Shown: piece after piece, positions 50,634 to 58,844 of the stretch | How the letters are laid out: each line of letters begins with the position of its first letter | Numbering within the stretch: position 1 is the first letter of the stretch | Assembly: GCA_964577615.1 (NCBI GenBank) | Contig: CAZNZW010000011.1 | Location: 1-58,844 of the forward strand | Length of the DNA stretch: 58,844 nucleotides | Direction: 5' to 3' | Source of the DNA: QNYZ01 sp964577615 | GTDB lineage: Bacteria > Desulfobacterota > Desulfobacteria > Desulfobacterales > QNYZ01 | The notes under the pieces: model-generated | What the model saw: the letters and a program-made list of their open reading frames with translations, nothing else | Database searches by the model: none | Told to the model about the DNA's origin: nothing | Position numbers and translations under genes: made by a program

Positions 50634-51992
50634 TCAGGATGCGTTTCCGATCGTTTCTGACACGACTTCGGCAATCTCTTTACAGCATTTTTCCGTCATT
50701 TCCCGGCCGGGGCCTTCCACCATGACCCGGCACATCGGCTGGGTGCCGGAATAGCGGACAAGCACCCGGCCCTGTGTGTTCAGCTCAGATTCCACGCGCG
50801 AGACCACCTGCTGAAGCGGTACCAGCGAATCCAAATCCGGCTTGGATGATACCGGCACATTTACCAGGACCTGGGGGGCCACGGTCATGATACCGGCCAG
50901 TGCGGAAAGTGGCTTGTTCTGCCGGATCATCGCCGAGATGAGACGCAAGGCGGACAACAGGCCGTCCCCGGTGGAGTGTTGGTCCATGAAAATGATATGC
51001 CCCGAATCTTCACCACCGAGAATGGCCCCGGTGGCCTTCATCTTTTCCATCACCCGGCGATCGCCGACATCGGCTACTTCGTGATCGATTCCCAACTGGT
51101 TCAAAGCGGTCGCCAGCCCGATATTGCTCATAACGGTACTGACAACCCGGTTGTTTTTCAACCGGCCCTCTGATTTCAAATCGGCGGCACAAATCGCCAG
51201 GACCTGGTCACCGGTCAGTTTCCGGCCGGTGTCATCCACCACCGCCAGACGGTCTCCGTCGCCATCAAATGCCAGCCCGATATCCGCCCCCATGCCGGTT
51301 ACCTTTTCGGCCAGGAGACGGGGATGTTCGGACCCGCAATCCGCGTTGATATTCCGGCCATCCGGATCCACAAACAATGCGGTGACGTCAAAGCCGAGTG
51401 ACGAAAACAGCGCCGGTGCCACGCGGTATGTCGCCCCGTTGGCGCAATCGATGACCAGCTTCAGATGATGCGGATCCCGGTTTTCCGGCCAGCATAGACG
51501 CAAAAATTCAAGATACCGTTCTTCCGCGTCCGATAAGGGAACGATTCGTCCCAGTTTCTGATCCGACCGGGCGATCTCTTCCGTTCCGTCATCCAGAATA
51601 CGCCGCTCAATGTCAGCCTCAACGCCATCGGAAAGCTTGTATCCGTTGCCGTCAAACACCTTGATACCGTTATCAAAGTATGGGTTGTGGGATGCGGAAA
51701 TTACGACCCCCGCCATGGCTGAATCGATCCGGGCAGTAAGATGCGCAACGGCCGGTGTCGGGATTATACCTGCATGAGATACGTGAACACCACACGCGCA
51801 TATGCCGGATATTAAAGCGGATGAAATCATATCACCCGACTCCCTGGTATCGGCGCCCACCACAATATGGGCATCCGATCGGCCGCCCAACGTCATGGCA
51901 ATGGCCCGTCCCACCCGTACGATCATCTCCGGTGATAGTGGATCCGCGTTCGCCCTGCCCCGGATCCCGTCTGTACCAAATAACCGTGCCAT
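50634..51992 (-). CDS. glmM: Phosphoglucosamine mutase
   Basis: Converts glucosamine-6-phosphate to glucosamine-1-phosphate, the precursor of UDP-GlcNAc for peptidoglycan and LPS. The start MARLFGTDGIRG (ATG 51990-51992) is the family start; an upstream frame to 52088 lies inside the previous gene. The 452 residues have the phosphoserine loop ISASHNP (Ser101), the metal loop DGDGDR and the sugar-binding GGEDSGH. It is the last gene of the surface-polysaccharide operon, four bases after the beta-helix gene. Confidence 0.96.
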   Translation of the reverse strand: MARLFGTDGIRGRANADPLSPEMIVRVGRAIAMTLGGRSDAHIVVGADTRESGDMISSALISGICACGVHVSHAGIIPTPAVAHLTARIDSAMAGVVISASHNPYFDNGIKVFDGNGYKLSDGVEADIERRILDDGTEEIARSDQKLGRIVPLSDAEERYLEFLRLCWPENRDPHHLKLVIDCANGATYRVAPALFSSLGFDVTALFVDPDGRNINADCGSEHPRLLAEKVTGMGADIGLAFDGDGDRLAVVDDTGRKLTGDQVLAICAADLKSEGRLKNNRVVSTVMSNIGLATALNQLGIDHEVADVGDRRVMEKMKATGAILGGEDSGHIIFMDQHSTGDGLLSALRLISAMIRQNKPLSALAGIMTVAPQVLVNVPVSSKPDLDSLVPLQQVVSRVESELNTQGRVLVRYSGTQPMCRVMVEGPGREMTEKCCKEIAEVVSETIGNAS

Positions 51993-51996
51993 AAGA

Positions 51997-53277
51997 TCAT
52001 CCCTGTTCCTGGTTTTTATTGATTTGTCTGTCCGCTGCCAGTTCAGGCAGATTCTCCAACAGGCCGCCGACGACCTGTTCAACCACACTGATCAGCCATT
52101 GACATCCCTTCTCTTTCACATCGGCGGGCAGGGTGCTGATCGTGGGAATGTACGCTTTGTCATTCTGCGCAACGAGCGGTAACAATTGACTGATAAACTG
52201 ATCCCGTAGATGTTCGTTGCCGCCAGCCGATTCGCACATCAGGTTCAACGTATCGATGATCAATGTCTGATGATCGATTAAATCCAGATGGCGGCGGATA
52301 TTGGCCGCGGGTAACGCATCTTTTTGCTGCTTGCGGCGATGGACATCCACCGATGCCGGCAACCGGGAGATCAGATCATCCAGCCGCCGGATCCGTTCGT
52401 CAATCACGGCCGCCAGGGTATTCAACAGGCCCGCATAAAGCGGCTCTGGAAAGGTTTCTGAAATAAACTGGAAGCGGATATGCCGATACCATTGCATCAG
52501 GGCGGCCAAATTGGCAATATACTGGATATTGTTGAGAAATATCCGCCTGATATTGGGATAGTCATATCGTGAGAAGGGAACCTTTCCGCCTCTTCCCGCA
52601 GCCCCGATGAGCAAATGGCCGGAACCTGCGATATCCTTGCGGTAAATCGATCCGGCGGCAATGACATTGCCAAAATCGATCCGGCACGGCCCCACCAATC
52701 CGCCCTGCCCGCCCAGGAAAATCGGCGGCTGATCAAGCATGACGCCCCGGGGGACATCCCCGATCAAGGAGGGGGTTGCCTTGTCCTGATTGGGTGTGTA
52801 GTTAAAGTGGATATACGAGCTGCCGACTTCGCTGTGGTCCTTCCGGCTGGTCCCCCCGGCCATGAAGCAGTCACAAAAGTTGATCAGACTGCCCAGGGTG
52901 ACGAATGGGAAAAGGATGGTCTGTTTCAGCGCCACGGTATGGGCGGCATTGGCCTGCTCTTCCAGAATAGTCCCGCCCCGGACATGGGCGCCCAGCCCCA
53001 TCTGGTTCTGCCCGAGGAAAACAGCGTTTTCGAAAAATCCGCCTTTGAGGGCCACATCCGGGCCGACCCGGCAATTATCAACGGTAACCGGCGCCTCATA
53101 TCCCAGGGCAGCGCCTGCCAGGATCAGGGTATCCCGGCCAAATATTTTGCACCCATTGTAAAGGGTAACATTGTCTCCCGAGATACGTTCCAGATCCACT
53201 TCCCGGCCGATGTCGACCGTATCCGGATTGGGGATCCGAACGCCTTTTTCGATCAAACGGGCAATCAGCGCTTTCAT
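51997..53277 (-). CDS. Left-handed beta-helix protein, GlmU C-terminal-like, without nucleotidyltransferase domain
   Basis: A 426-residue protein whose first 220 residues show loosely hexapeptide-like turns (ISGDNVTLYNGCKIFGRDTL.., VGPDVALKGG) with long inserted loops, as in UDP-GlcNAc pyrophosphorylase-related left-handed beta-helix proteins, and whose last 200 residues are helical and charged. It has no N-terminal LxxGxGTRM nucleotidyltransferase site, so it cannot be a whole GlmU. The ATG (53275-53277) follows AGGAGG and overlaps the preceding stop. Its position beside glmM suggests amino-sugar metabolism; the reaction, if any, is unknown. It may be a sugar acyltransferase or a scaffold. 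Confidence 0.75.
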   Translation of the reverse strand: MKALIARLIEKGVRIPNPDTVDIGREVDLERISGDNVTLYNGCKIFGRDTLILAGAALGYEAPVTVDNCRVGPDVALKGGFFENAVFLGQNQMGLGAHVRGGTILEEQANAAHTVALKQTILFPFVTLGSLINFCDCFMAGGTSRKDHSEVGSSYIHFNYTPNQDKATPSLIGDVPRGVMLDQPPIFLGGQGGLVGPCRIDFGNVIAAGSIYRKDIAGSGHLLIGAAGRGGKVPFSRYDYPNIRRIFLNNIQYIANLAALMQWYRHIRFQFISETFPEPLYAGLLNTLAAVIDERIRRLDDLISRLPASVDVHRRKQQKDALPAANIRRHLDLIDHQTLIIDTLNLMCESAGGNEHLRDQFISQLLPLVAQNDKAYIPTISTLPADVKEKGCQWLISVVEQVVGGLLENLPELAADRQINKNQEQG

Positions 53278-54377
53278 CAACAAATTCCTCCTGTCACAAC
53301 AGGTTTGCGACCGGCCCGAAGGAACAGCGCGGCCAGACGCGGCGCTGTTACCTTAAGGCTGTAGTGCGCTACCACGGTGGCGCGGCCTTTCCTGCCCATG
53401 GCCGAAGCACGCAGACGATCTTCCTGCAATACAGTCAGGGCAGCGATCCACTGTCTGTCTGAATCGACCAGAAAGCCGTTTTCACCGTCCCGGACAATAC
53501 CCAGAGCGCGATTCACGCCGGAAGCGATTACCGGCCGGGCGCAGGCCATGTACTGGATCAGTTTATATCCACATTTTCCACGCGTCCAGGGGGTATCGGG
53601 CAGCGGCATGATCCCGACATCAAATTCAGAAATGGCGGCCGATTCCTCCTTTTCCACCCATGGACGCAATTGAACGGGCATGTCGCTTGAGAATCCGGGA
53701 TTTCCGCCGACAACCACAACCCGGGCGCCGGATTGCCGACAAAATTCGACCAGCGCCGGCTCGATCTGTTTCAGGTAATGTGCCGTCGTTGGCGAGCCGA
53801 TCCATCCGATGGTAAACGGTTTCCGCCGTTGATCCATGGGGGACAGGGGGACAGCGCGATAGTGAGACAGATCAACCACCGATGGCACCATCTCGACCCA
53901 TCCAGCGCCGGCGCGGGCGGCCCGTCCGGCCAGATACCGGTTTCCGGCAAGGGTCAGGCGGGACATGGCCATCACGCGGTCGATTTTGTTTCCCATCCAT
54001 CGCCGCACCCAGGTATACGGGTTCAGATCGTAACGATGAAAAAGCGCATCATCGTAATCCACCACATAGGCGATTTTGCGCCGCTTCAATCCAGTTTCAA
54101 CCCAGGCGGGTAAAAACGGAAACAATTCTTTTTCGATCCAGAGCAGATCAAACCGGCCCGCGCAGAAAACGTGGCGCATGCGATGGAGGTATGCGGCAAT
54201 CAGGCGGGGTATATTTTTCCGGTTTCCGGTATAGCGCCGGTGCAGATATTTCCGGTCAAACAATGGCAGGGCCGTGACTGCAATGCCCTGAGCCTGCAAT
54301 GCCGGTATGTACTGATACGACCGGATCCGGCTGCTGGCCCCCAGTGTATCATAGCGGCTGAGCAAAAGAACTTTCAC
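53277..54377 (-). CDS. Glycosyltransferase, GT4-like (GT-B fold)
   Basis: A 366-residue cytoplasmic or peripheral glycosyltransferase. The N-terminal half (MKVLLLSRYDTLGASSRIRSY..) is an acceptor-binding Rossmann-like domain; the C-terminal half has the nucleotide-sugar region IGWIGSPTTAHYL and the EFDVGIMPLPD..P..RGKCGYKLIQYMACARPVIAS block typical of GT4 enzymes. The start ATG overlaps the methyltransferase stop (ATGA). Sugar donor unknown. It belongs to the coupled surface-glycan operon. Confidence 0.88.
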   Translation of the reverse strand: MKVLLLSRYDTLGASSRIRSYQYIPALQAQGIAVTALPLFDRKYLHRRYTGNRKNIPRLIAAYLHRMRHVFCAGRFDLLWIEKELFPFLPAWVETGLKRRKIAYVVDYDDALFHRYDLNPYTWVRRWMGNKIDRVMAMSRLTLAGNRYLAGRAARAGAGWVEMVPSVVDLSHYRAVPLSPMDQRRKPFTIGWIGSPTTAHYLKQIEPALVEFCRQSGARVVVVGGNPGFSSDMPVQLRPWVEKEESAAISEFDVGIMPLPDTPWTRGKCGYKLIQYMACARPVIASGVNRALGIVRDGENGFLVDSDRQWIAALTVLQEDRLRASAMGRKGRATVVAHYSLKVTAPRLAALFLRAGRKPVVTGGIC

Positions 54378-55015
54378 GGTGTCGAATCAGGCCCATCGCT
54401 TTCTCTCTGCCGGGTAAGCGCATATCGGACTTCGTAACAGGGCATCAGGTAGCAGAAGTTTTCTTCGTACAATTCCATCATATATCGGTTAGCAGTGAAA
54501 ATAACCTGGAATATTTTCTTTATCCCCCAGCGGAAGTAAAAAGGCGGGCTGGATTTAAATATCAAATCCACGCGCTCAAGGCAAAATCCGTATTTCGGCG
54601 GATATCTCGGGACACGGCGGCGAAAAAGATCATTACTGCAAAAGTAGGAAAAGCTGTACAGACCAAACGGCGTTTTATGAGTCGGGTCAGAGTAGTAGTA
54701 CGGATTTGAAAAATGCGGCGTGACGACTGTGAGCGTGGCGCCTGCGGTCATTATACGCTCCATCTCGGCCATGTAGGGATTGATATCGGAAATATGCTCA
54801 AAAAAATGATACGCATAAATGGCCGATACTGAATCGGCCGGCAACCGTTGCAATACCGCCAGGGCATCTCCAACCAGATCGACCCCCGGGTAATCCATCT
54901 GGTCGATCCCGATGGCATCGGCATGTCTTTTGCGCGGGCCGCAGCCAATCTCCAGGCTGATCTTTTCCCGGGAGCCGGCCTGTTCCAGAATATTATTTTT
55001 ATCTATGATTTTCAT
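54374..55015 (-). CDS. Class I SAM-dependent methyltransferase
   Basis: A 213-residue Rossmann-fold methyltransferase with motif I LEIGCGPRKRHADA near residue 21, a following acidic strand end (GIDQMD) and the post-motif SAIYAYHFFEH. It probably methylates a sugar or lipid-linked glycan. It is coupled by ATGA overlaps to the flippase before it and the glycosyltransferase after it. The C-terminal part is aromatic-rich (SSPPFYFRWG..). Substrate unknown. Confidence 0.88.
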   Translation of the reverse strand: MKIIDKNNILEQAGSREKISLEIGCGPRKRHADAIGIDQMDYPGVDLVGDALAVLQRLPADSVSAIYAYHFFEHISDINPYMAEMERIMTAGATLTVVTPHFSNPYYYSDPTHKTPFGLYSFSYFCSNDLFRRRVPRYPPKYGFCLERVDLIFKSSPPFYFRWGIKKIFQVIFTANRYMMELYEENFCYLMPCYEVRYALTRQRESDGPDSTP

Positions 55016-56541
55016 GATCTGGAGGTAAAAAACGGGCGGACCGTATTTTTAATCATATCTTTTTCGCTGGCGTTCAAAAACCAGATCCAGCCGGCTCCGG
55101 TATATATTGCCAGGAAGCAAAACACGCCGACCAGTTTGACCGTCACCGCCATATGAACAAATGAAAAACCAGCCGCCAGAAGACATAAAACAATCGGTAT
55201 CGCAGAGAAGCGGTCCAGACGGGTCGACGGCAGAGCCGGTTTCAATAATCGCCGGGCCAGGAAATACAACAGGGTGGAGTCGATCATCGCCCGAAGCATC
55301 CACGCAAACGCCGCACCCCGAATACCGAACCCCCGGATCAGCAGATACAATACCATCAGATAAACGGGCAGTTCGATCAAATGAAGCCGGGCAGTGATAT
55401 CCGGGCGCCCGGCTCCCTGAATCAGTGAATACGGGACCTGTCCCAGACTGATAAAAAACACGGCAATTGTCATCAATTGCAGAATCAATGTACTCTGGCG
55501 GGCAAATTCCGTCCCCAGCCAGAAGGACAGTCCTTCACCGGAAAATGTGACAATCACCAGGGAAACGGGAAACATGATCAGGTATATGTATTTTATTCCT
55601 TTTAAGAAAAGCGCCGTCGTTTTAGGCCGGTCGTTGTCATAGGTACTGGAAAAGGCCGGGAAAAGCACCCCCATCAATGATCCGGAAATCAGCAGTAATT
55701 TGGTGATCACCTCCCCGGGAGTAGCATAGTAGGCCACCGCCGTCACTGAGATGACGGCACCGATAAAAAATCGATCCGCATATATCATCAACGGGCTGAT
55801 GATATTGGTAACCGTCATCCATCCGCCAAATCTTAACAGCGCGCCGATGTTGGTCGGGTCGATCCGTATTCTGTTTTTCAGATTCGGCACCACCCGCAAA
55901 CAAAAATACCCCTGCACCAGTAGCGCGACCATCCGCCCTCCCATCAAAACCACAAAAAGCGGTACCAGGCTGACGGAAAAAGGGATGACCATCAACGGTG
56001 CAATAAAGGTAAAAAGGCCCAGCGGGATCCGAACGGTATTGGTCAGGTCAAAGCGCTGATAGGCGTCCAATACGCCTCTGAATCCGACACTGGTAATGAT
56101 AACCGGTGTAAACAGAACCAGAATCATAAAAGCGGTGGTGGATTCTTTTCTTAATTCCGGCGGTATTTTCAAAATCTCCCGAGACAGAACCGGAACGGAC
56201 AGGGCGGCAGCGATTGCCACAAAGATACCGATCCCCGCCATGACGGCCAGTGCTGTCCAGATCAGAGTCGGGATTTCATCGATTAAACCCGACCCGAGTT
56301 TTTCAGATACCAATTTGGTCAGCGCACGGCCCAACCCCATATCAAAAAGCCCAAGATAGCCGATCAGTACCCAGGCCAGGGTCAAAATACCGAATCGATC
56401 CGTTCCCAGTTTATGAATGATAATTGGGATGGTAAAAACCGCCGCAAACAGCGGGATACCGTATCCGAACAGATTAAAGAACACATTTCGAACCAGCTTT
56501 TTGTTCTCGATCAACGCGCTGGGTAGGGGCGAATTGCTCAA
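55012..56541 (-). CDS. Polysaccharide flippase (Wzx/MATE-like oligosaccharide flippase)
   Basis: A 509-residue polytopic membrane protein with 12-14 predicted helices and the N-terminal pattern RNVFFNLFGYGIPLFAAVF.. common to polysaccharide biosynthesis (RfbX/Wzx) flippases. It moves lipid-linked oligosaccharide across the inner membrane. It is coupled by ATGA overlaps at both ends. No Wzy polymerase is recognised in the window; it may lie beyond the right edge. O-antigen, capsule or other surface glycan cannot be told apart. Confidence 0.9.
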   Translation of the reverse strand: MSNSPLPSALIENKKLVRNVFFNLFGYGIPLFAAVFTIPIIIHKLGTDRFGILTLAWVLIGYLGLFDMGLGRALTKLVSEKLGSGLIDEIPTLIWTALAVMAGIGIFVAIAAALSVPVLSREILKIPPELRKESTTAFMILVLFTPVIITSVGFRGVLDAYQRFDLTNTVRIPLGLFTFIAPLMVIPFSVSLVPLFVVLMGGRMVALLVQGYFCLRVVPNLKNRIRIDPTNIGALLRFGGWMTVTNIISPLMIYADRFFIGAVISVTAVAYYATPGEVITKLLLISGSLMGVLFPAFSSTYDNDRPKTTALFLKGIKYIYLIMFPVSLVIVTFSGEGLSFWLGTEFARQSTLILQLMTIAVFFISLGQVPYSLIQGAGRPDITARLHLIELPVYLMVLYLLIRGFGIRGAAFAWMLRAMIDSTLLYFLARRLLKPALPSTRLDRFSAIPIVLCLLAAGFSFVHMAVTVKLVGVFCFLAIYTGAGWIWFLNASEKDMIKNTVRPFFTSRS

Positions 56542-58772
56542 TGTCCTTGGGAAACTTTTGTTATCTGCCCAGGCACCGAATGGGGCCCCGGTGAACCCAT
56601 GAGATCATCGTAGAGACATTCGATATCCTTGATCAATCGCTCTTTTGAGTATTCGCCCAGTACAAACCGACGCGCAGTGTCAGCCAATTCATCGATTTGC
56701 CGATTCTTTTCTCTTTTTCCCAATGTATCAATTTTTATATTTTGAATAATTGCCTTGAGGCCAGCGGCAAACGCATTTGCATCTTCTTTCTGGCAGAGTA
56801 CGCCTCTATCGCAAAAACGGAAACGGTCATGGGGCTGAGACGTATTGACTTTACCTAGCAAGTCCCGTACTCCGCCAACGTCTGTGGCGATTACCGGCAC
56901 CCCTGAAGCCATGGCCTCTATGATCGAAACGGGCGTCCCCTCATTTTTAGAGGTCAGTGCCAGCACGTCCAGGTCGGCGTACACCATGGAAATGTTACGA
57001 ATCCAGCCACAAAAAACCACCTCGTTTTCAATATTGATCTGCCGGCAATACGTTTCAAGTTCTTTTCTAAGTTCACCATCTCCAACAATGACGAATTTAA
57101 TTTTCACTCCGAGGTTTTGGCTTAGAAAAATACGCGCGGCGTCGAGAAACATCTGGTGGTTCTTGATAGCGACCAGTCGCCCAATCATTCCGACTATAAT
57201 TGTGCGGTCATCAACACGGATAAGTTGTTTAAACTTTCCTTCAGATTTTTTAGAATTGATAAAGGGCTGGAGATCAAATCCCAATCGAATGGTTCGAAAT
57301 TTATATGCTGGTGCAATCCGGTATTTTTCAATCAAATCTGATTTCTGGCTGTCACTGATCGCAATGATAATATCCGTAAAATGGGCGATGATCTGTTCGA
57401 TGACGACAAAGATATGAGAACTGAAACGATCAAAATAACCTTCAAATACATTCCCATGAAAGGTATGCACCAGCTTTACGTGTCGGCCCAGAAATAGATT
57501 ATAGATTATAACGGCAAAACGGGCGCTGAAGCCTGCCTTGGCGGTATGTGTGTGAACAATATCCGGCGATTTTTGTTTCAGCAGCGTGAAAATTCTGAAA
57601 AACGCCTGCAGATCCATCACCAGGCTTATTTCGCGCTGCAGCTCGGGTATCCGGATCGGTTCGGGTTCATCCGGCCCAAAAAGATAATTCATATTGCCTT
57701 CCAGCGGGGATATCCGGCCGGTCACCAATATTGATTTAAATTTATATGGATTTAATTCCCTGTTCAACAGGTGTACATGAATGGCCGGGCCGCCAATATT
57801 CAAACGGGCAATTATTCGCATGACCTGAATCGGTGCCAGAGTTTTCCGAATGGTTGCGTCCGTCTTTCTCTTTATTTGGCGGTTCCTGCGTTGATTGAAA
57901 AGATGCTCATTTATTTTACCTGAGACCGTAACCAGACAGAATCGAAAGAAAAGCCCGAAAAGGATCAACGGTTTTAGTAATTTCAGATAGCCGCTGTAGT
58001 ATTTATTAAAAAGTAGATAAACACTTTTGTGAAACTCAAATATTGAACGAACCATGAGCTTGCTGCTGCTCTTGCCCACATAGTGAAATACTGTGGCCTG
58101 GGGAAAATAGACCACCTGCCATCCTGCTTCCCGCATGCGGCGGCACCAGTCCGCATCTTCCCAATACATGAAAAACTGTTCATCCAATAACCCGACCTGT
58201 TCAATCGATACCCGTCGGATCAGCATGCAGGCGCCTGAAACCCAGTCTACTTTCATGGGTGTCTTGCCATCGCTCTTGTGAGCCAGAAGATTAGCGCGGG
58301 TGATCCGGTTATGTGGAAACAGGCGGCTGAAAAACGACTGCCTTCCGAACAGCGCGGTCAAGGGCGTTGGGAATGACCGTGCAGAGCCTTGAACAGCGCC
58401 ATCTTTATCAAGAATCCTGGGGCCGAGGATACCGATATCAGGCGCGTCCTTTATATAATCTACGGCGATATCAAATAGTCCGCTTTCCACTTGTGAATCT
58501 GGATTTATCAGGACAATGTATGGGCTGTTTCCTCTTTTAATCGCCTGATTGACGGCAGCGCCAAATCCGATATTGGTATGATTAATATTCAAATTGACAT
58601 GGGGAAACGCCTTCTTTATCTGTTCAACATTGTCAGTTGAAGCATTATCTTCAACAAATATTCGGATATCGTTTTCCCCTGCCGCCCGATAAATGCTTTC
58701 AATACAGTCAATCAAATAGCCGGTACTGTTATAATTGACGACAATCGTGTCTATGGAGATCTTTTCTTTCAT
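56538..58772 (-). CDS. Fused glycosyltransferase (GT2 N-terminal, GT4 C-terminal)
   Basis: A 744-residue two-enzyme protein. Residues about 5-260 form a WbbL-like GT2 domain (IVVNYNSTGYL, VEDNASTDN, NPDSQ, WVSGACMLIRR and WEDADWCRR). A short hydrophobic segment near 265-285 may anchor it. Residues about 315-720 form a GT4 domain (RLNIGGPAIHVHLL, IVHTHTAKAG, MIGRLVAIKNHQ and NEGTPVSIIEAMASGVPVIATDVGGV with the conserved EX7E-like region). ATG 58770-58772 is used; a GTG one codon upstream is possible and neither has a clear ribosome site. A frameshift or sequencing join of two genes is unlikely because the linker is in frame and conserved-looking. Donors unknown. Confidence 0.9.
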   Translation of the reverse strand: MKEKISIDTIVVNYNSTGYLIDCIESIYRAAGENDIRIFVEDNASTDNVEQIKKAFPHVNLNINHTNIGFGAAVNQAIKRGNSPYIVLINPDSQVESGLFDIAVDYIKDAPDIGILGPRILDKDGAVQGSARSFPTPLTALFGRQSFFSRLFPHNRITRANLLAHKSDGKTPMKVDWVSGACMLIRRVSIEQVGLLDEQFFMYWEDADWCRRMREAGWQVVYFPQATVFHYVGKSSSKLMVRSIFEFHKSVYLLFNKYYSGYLKLLKPLILFGLFFRFCLVTVSGKINEHLFNQRRNRQIKRKTDATIRKTLAPIQVMRIIARLNIGGPAIHVHLLNRELNPYKFKSILVTGRISPLEGNMNYLFGPDEPEPIRIPELQREISLVMDLQAFFRIFTLLKQKSPDIVHTHTAKAGFSARFAVIIYNLFLGRHVKLVHTFHGNVFEGYFDRFSSHIFVVIEQIIAHFTDIIIAISDSQKSDLIEKYRIAPAYKFRTIRLGFDLQPFINSKKSEGKFKQLIRVDDRTIIVGMIGRLVAIKNHQMFLDAARIFLSQNLGVKIKFVIVGDGELRKELETYCRQINIENEVVFCGWIRNISMVYADLDVLALTSKNEGTPVSIIEAMASGVPVIATDVGGVRDLLGKVNTSQPHDRFRFCDRGVLCQKEDANAFAAGLKAIIQNIKIDTLGKREKNRQIDELADTARRFVLGEYSKERLIKDIECLYDDLMGSPGPHSVPGQITKVSQGH

Positions 58773-58796
58773 CACATCGATATATCTTTATTATTT

Positions 58797-58844
58797 TTAG
58801 CCTTGCTCTGTTTTTTCCTGCCGCCGGGTCAACCGGCCGATGAA
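58797..58844 (-). CDS. Possible 3' end of an upstream gene (partial)
   Basis: The last 48 bases, read on the minus strand, hold an open frame FIGRLTRRQEKTEQG ending in TAA, 24 bases before the glycosyltransferase start. A charged tail of this kind is common at the end of membrane or polysaccharide genes. It continues past the window edge, so neither the frame nor the product can be confirmed. Confidence 0.3.
   Translation of the reverse strand, partial: FIGRLTRRQEKTEQG

Overview
The window looks like a chromosomal segment of a strictly anaerobic, Gram-negative member of the Desulfobacterota (former Deltaproteobacteria), probably near Desulfococcus/Desulfosarcina. Four things point there: a complete lipid A/outer-membrane assembly operon in the deltaproteobacterial order; a glutaryl-CoA to acetyl-CoA module with a non-decarboxylating-type glutaryl-CoA dehydrogenase and the alpha subunit of a glutaconyl-CoA decarboxylase; an EF-G of the mitochondrial/spirochaete/planctomycete/delta (spdEFG) type; and a two-gene PfaA/PfaD-type lipid synthase. 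GC content is moderately high. No prophage, CRISPR array, intact insertion sequence or rRNA was seen.

Layout. (1) 1-16.9 kb, minus strand: lysS, lolC/E, lolD, bamA, skp, lpxD, fabZ, lpxA, a Gfo/Idh oxidoreductase, lpxB, msbA, lptF, lptG, lpxK. This is the inner half of lipid A synthesis with lipoprotein release, LPS flipping/export and outer-membrane protein insertion. A strong hairpin terminator separates lysS from lolC/E. At the left edge is a broken GxxExxY gene. (2) 17.3-24.5 kb, plus strand: glutaryl-CoA dehydrogenase, etfB, etfA, thiolase, 3-hydroxyacyl-CoA dehydrogenase, gcdA, which is a lower aromatic/glutarate degradation pathway. (3) 24.8-29.8 kb: tRNA-Arg(ACG), tadA (the enzyme that modifies that tRNA's wobble base), purA, tRNA-Pro(CGG), a CCA/poly(A) polymerase-family gene and an orphan DNA methyltransferase. 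(4) 29.8-39.1 kb: an MBL-fold hydrolase divergent from a two-gene iterative PKS/fatty acid synthase (PfaD-like trans-enoylreductase plus KS-AT-ACP-ACP-KR-DH). (5) 39.4-42.3 kb: fusA (spdEFG1-like) with a hairpin/T-tract in its leader, and a RecA/KaiC-like ATPase. (6) 42.3-48.5 kb, minus strand: bactofilin, PilB/GspE ATPase, DUF4124 protein, and an NtrC-type regulator with its histidine kinase. (7) 48.5-50.6 kb: small genes, namely a DUF1232-DnaJ membrane protein, a CooT-like nickel protein, a short conserved protein, and a Bax-inhibitor-1/YccA membrane protein. (8) 50.6-58.8 kb, minus strand: a translationally coupled surface-polysaccharide operon (fused GT2-GT4 glycosyltransferase, flippase, methyltransferase, GT4, left-handed beta-helix protein, glmM).

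Most of the window is core metabolism and envelope biogenesis. The parts with the most unexplained biology are the compact PfaA/PfaD-like synthase, the Tyr-to-Val glutaryl-CoA dehydrogenase module, the sugar oxidoreductase inside the lipid A operon, the BamA with an extra N-terminal domain, and several structured non-coding elements. All functions are read from sequence motifs and family knowledge; no database search was run.
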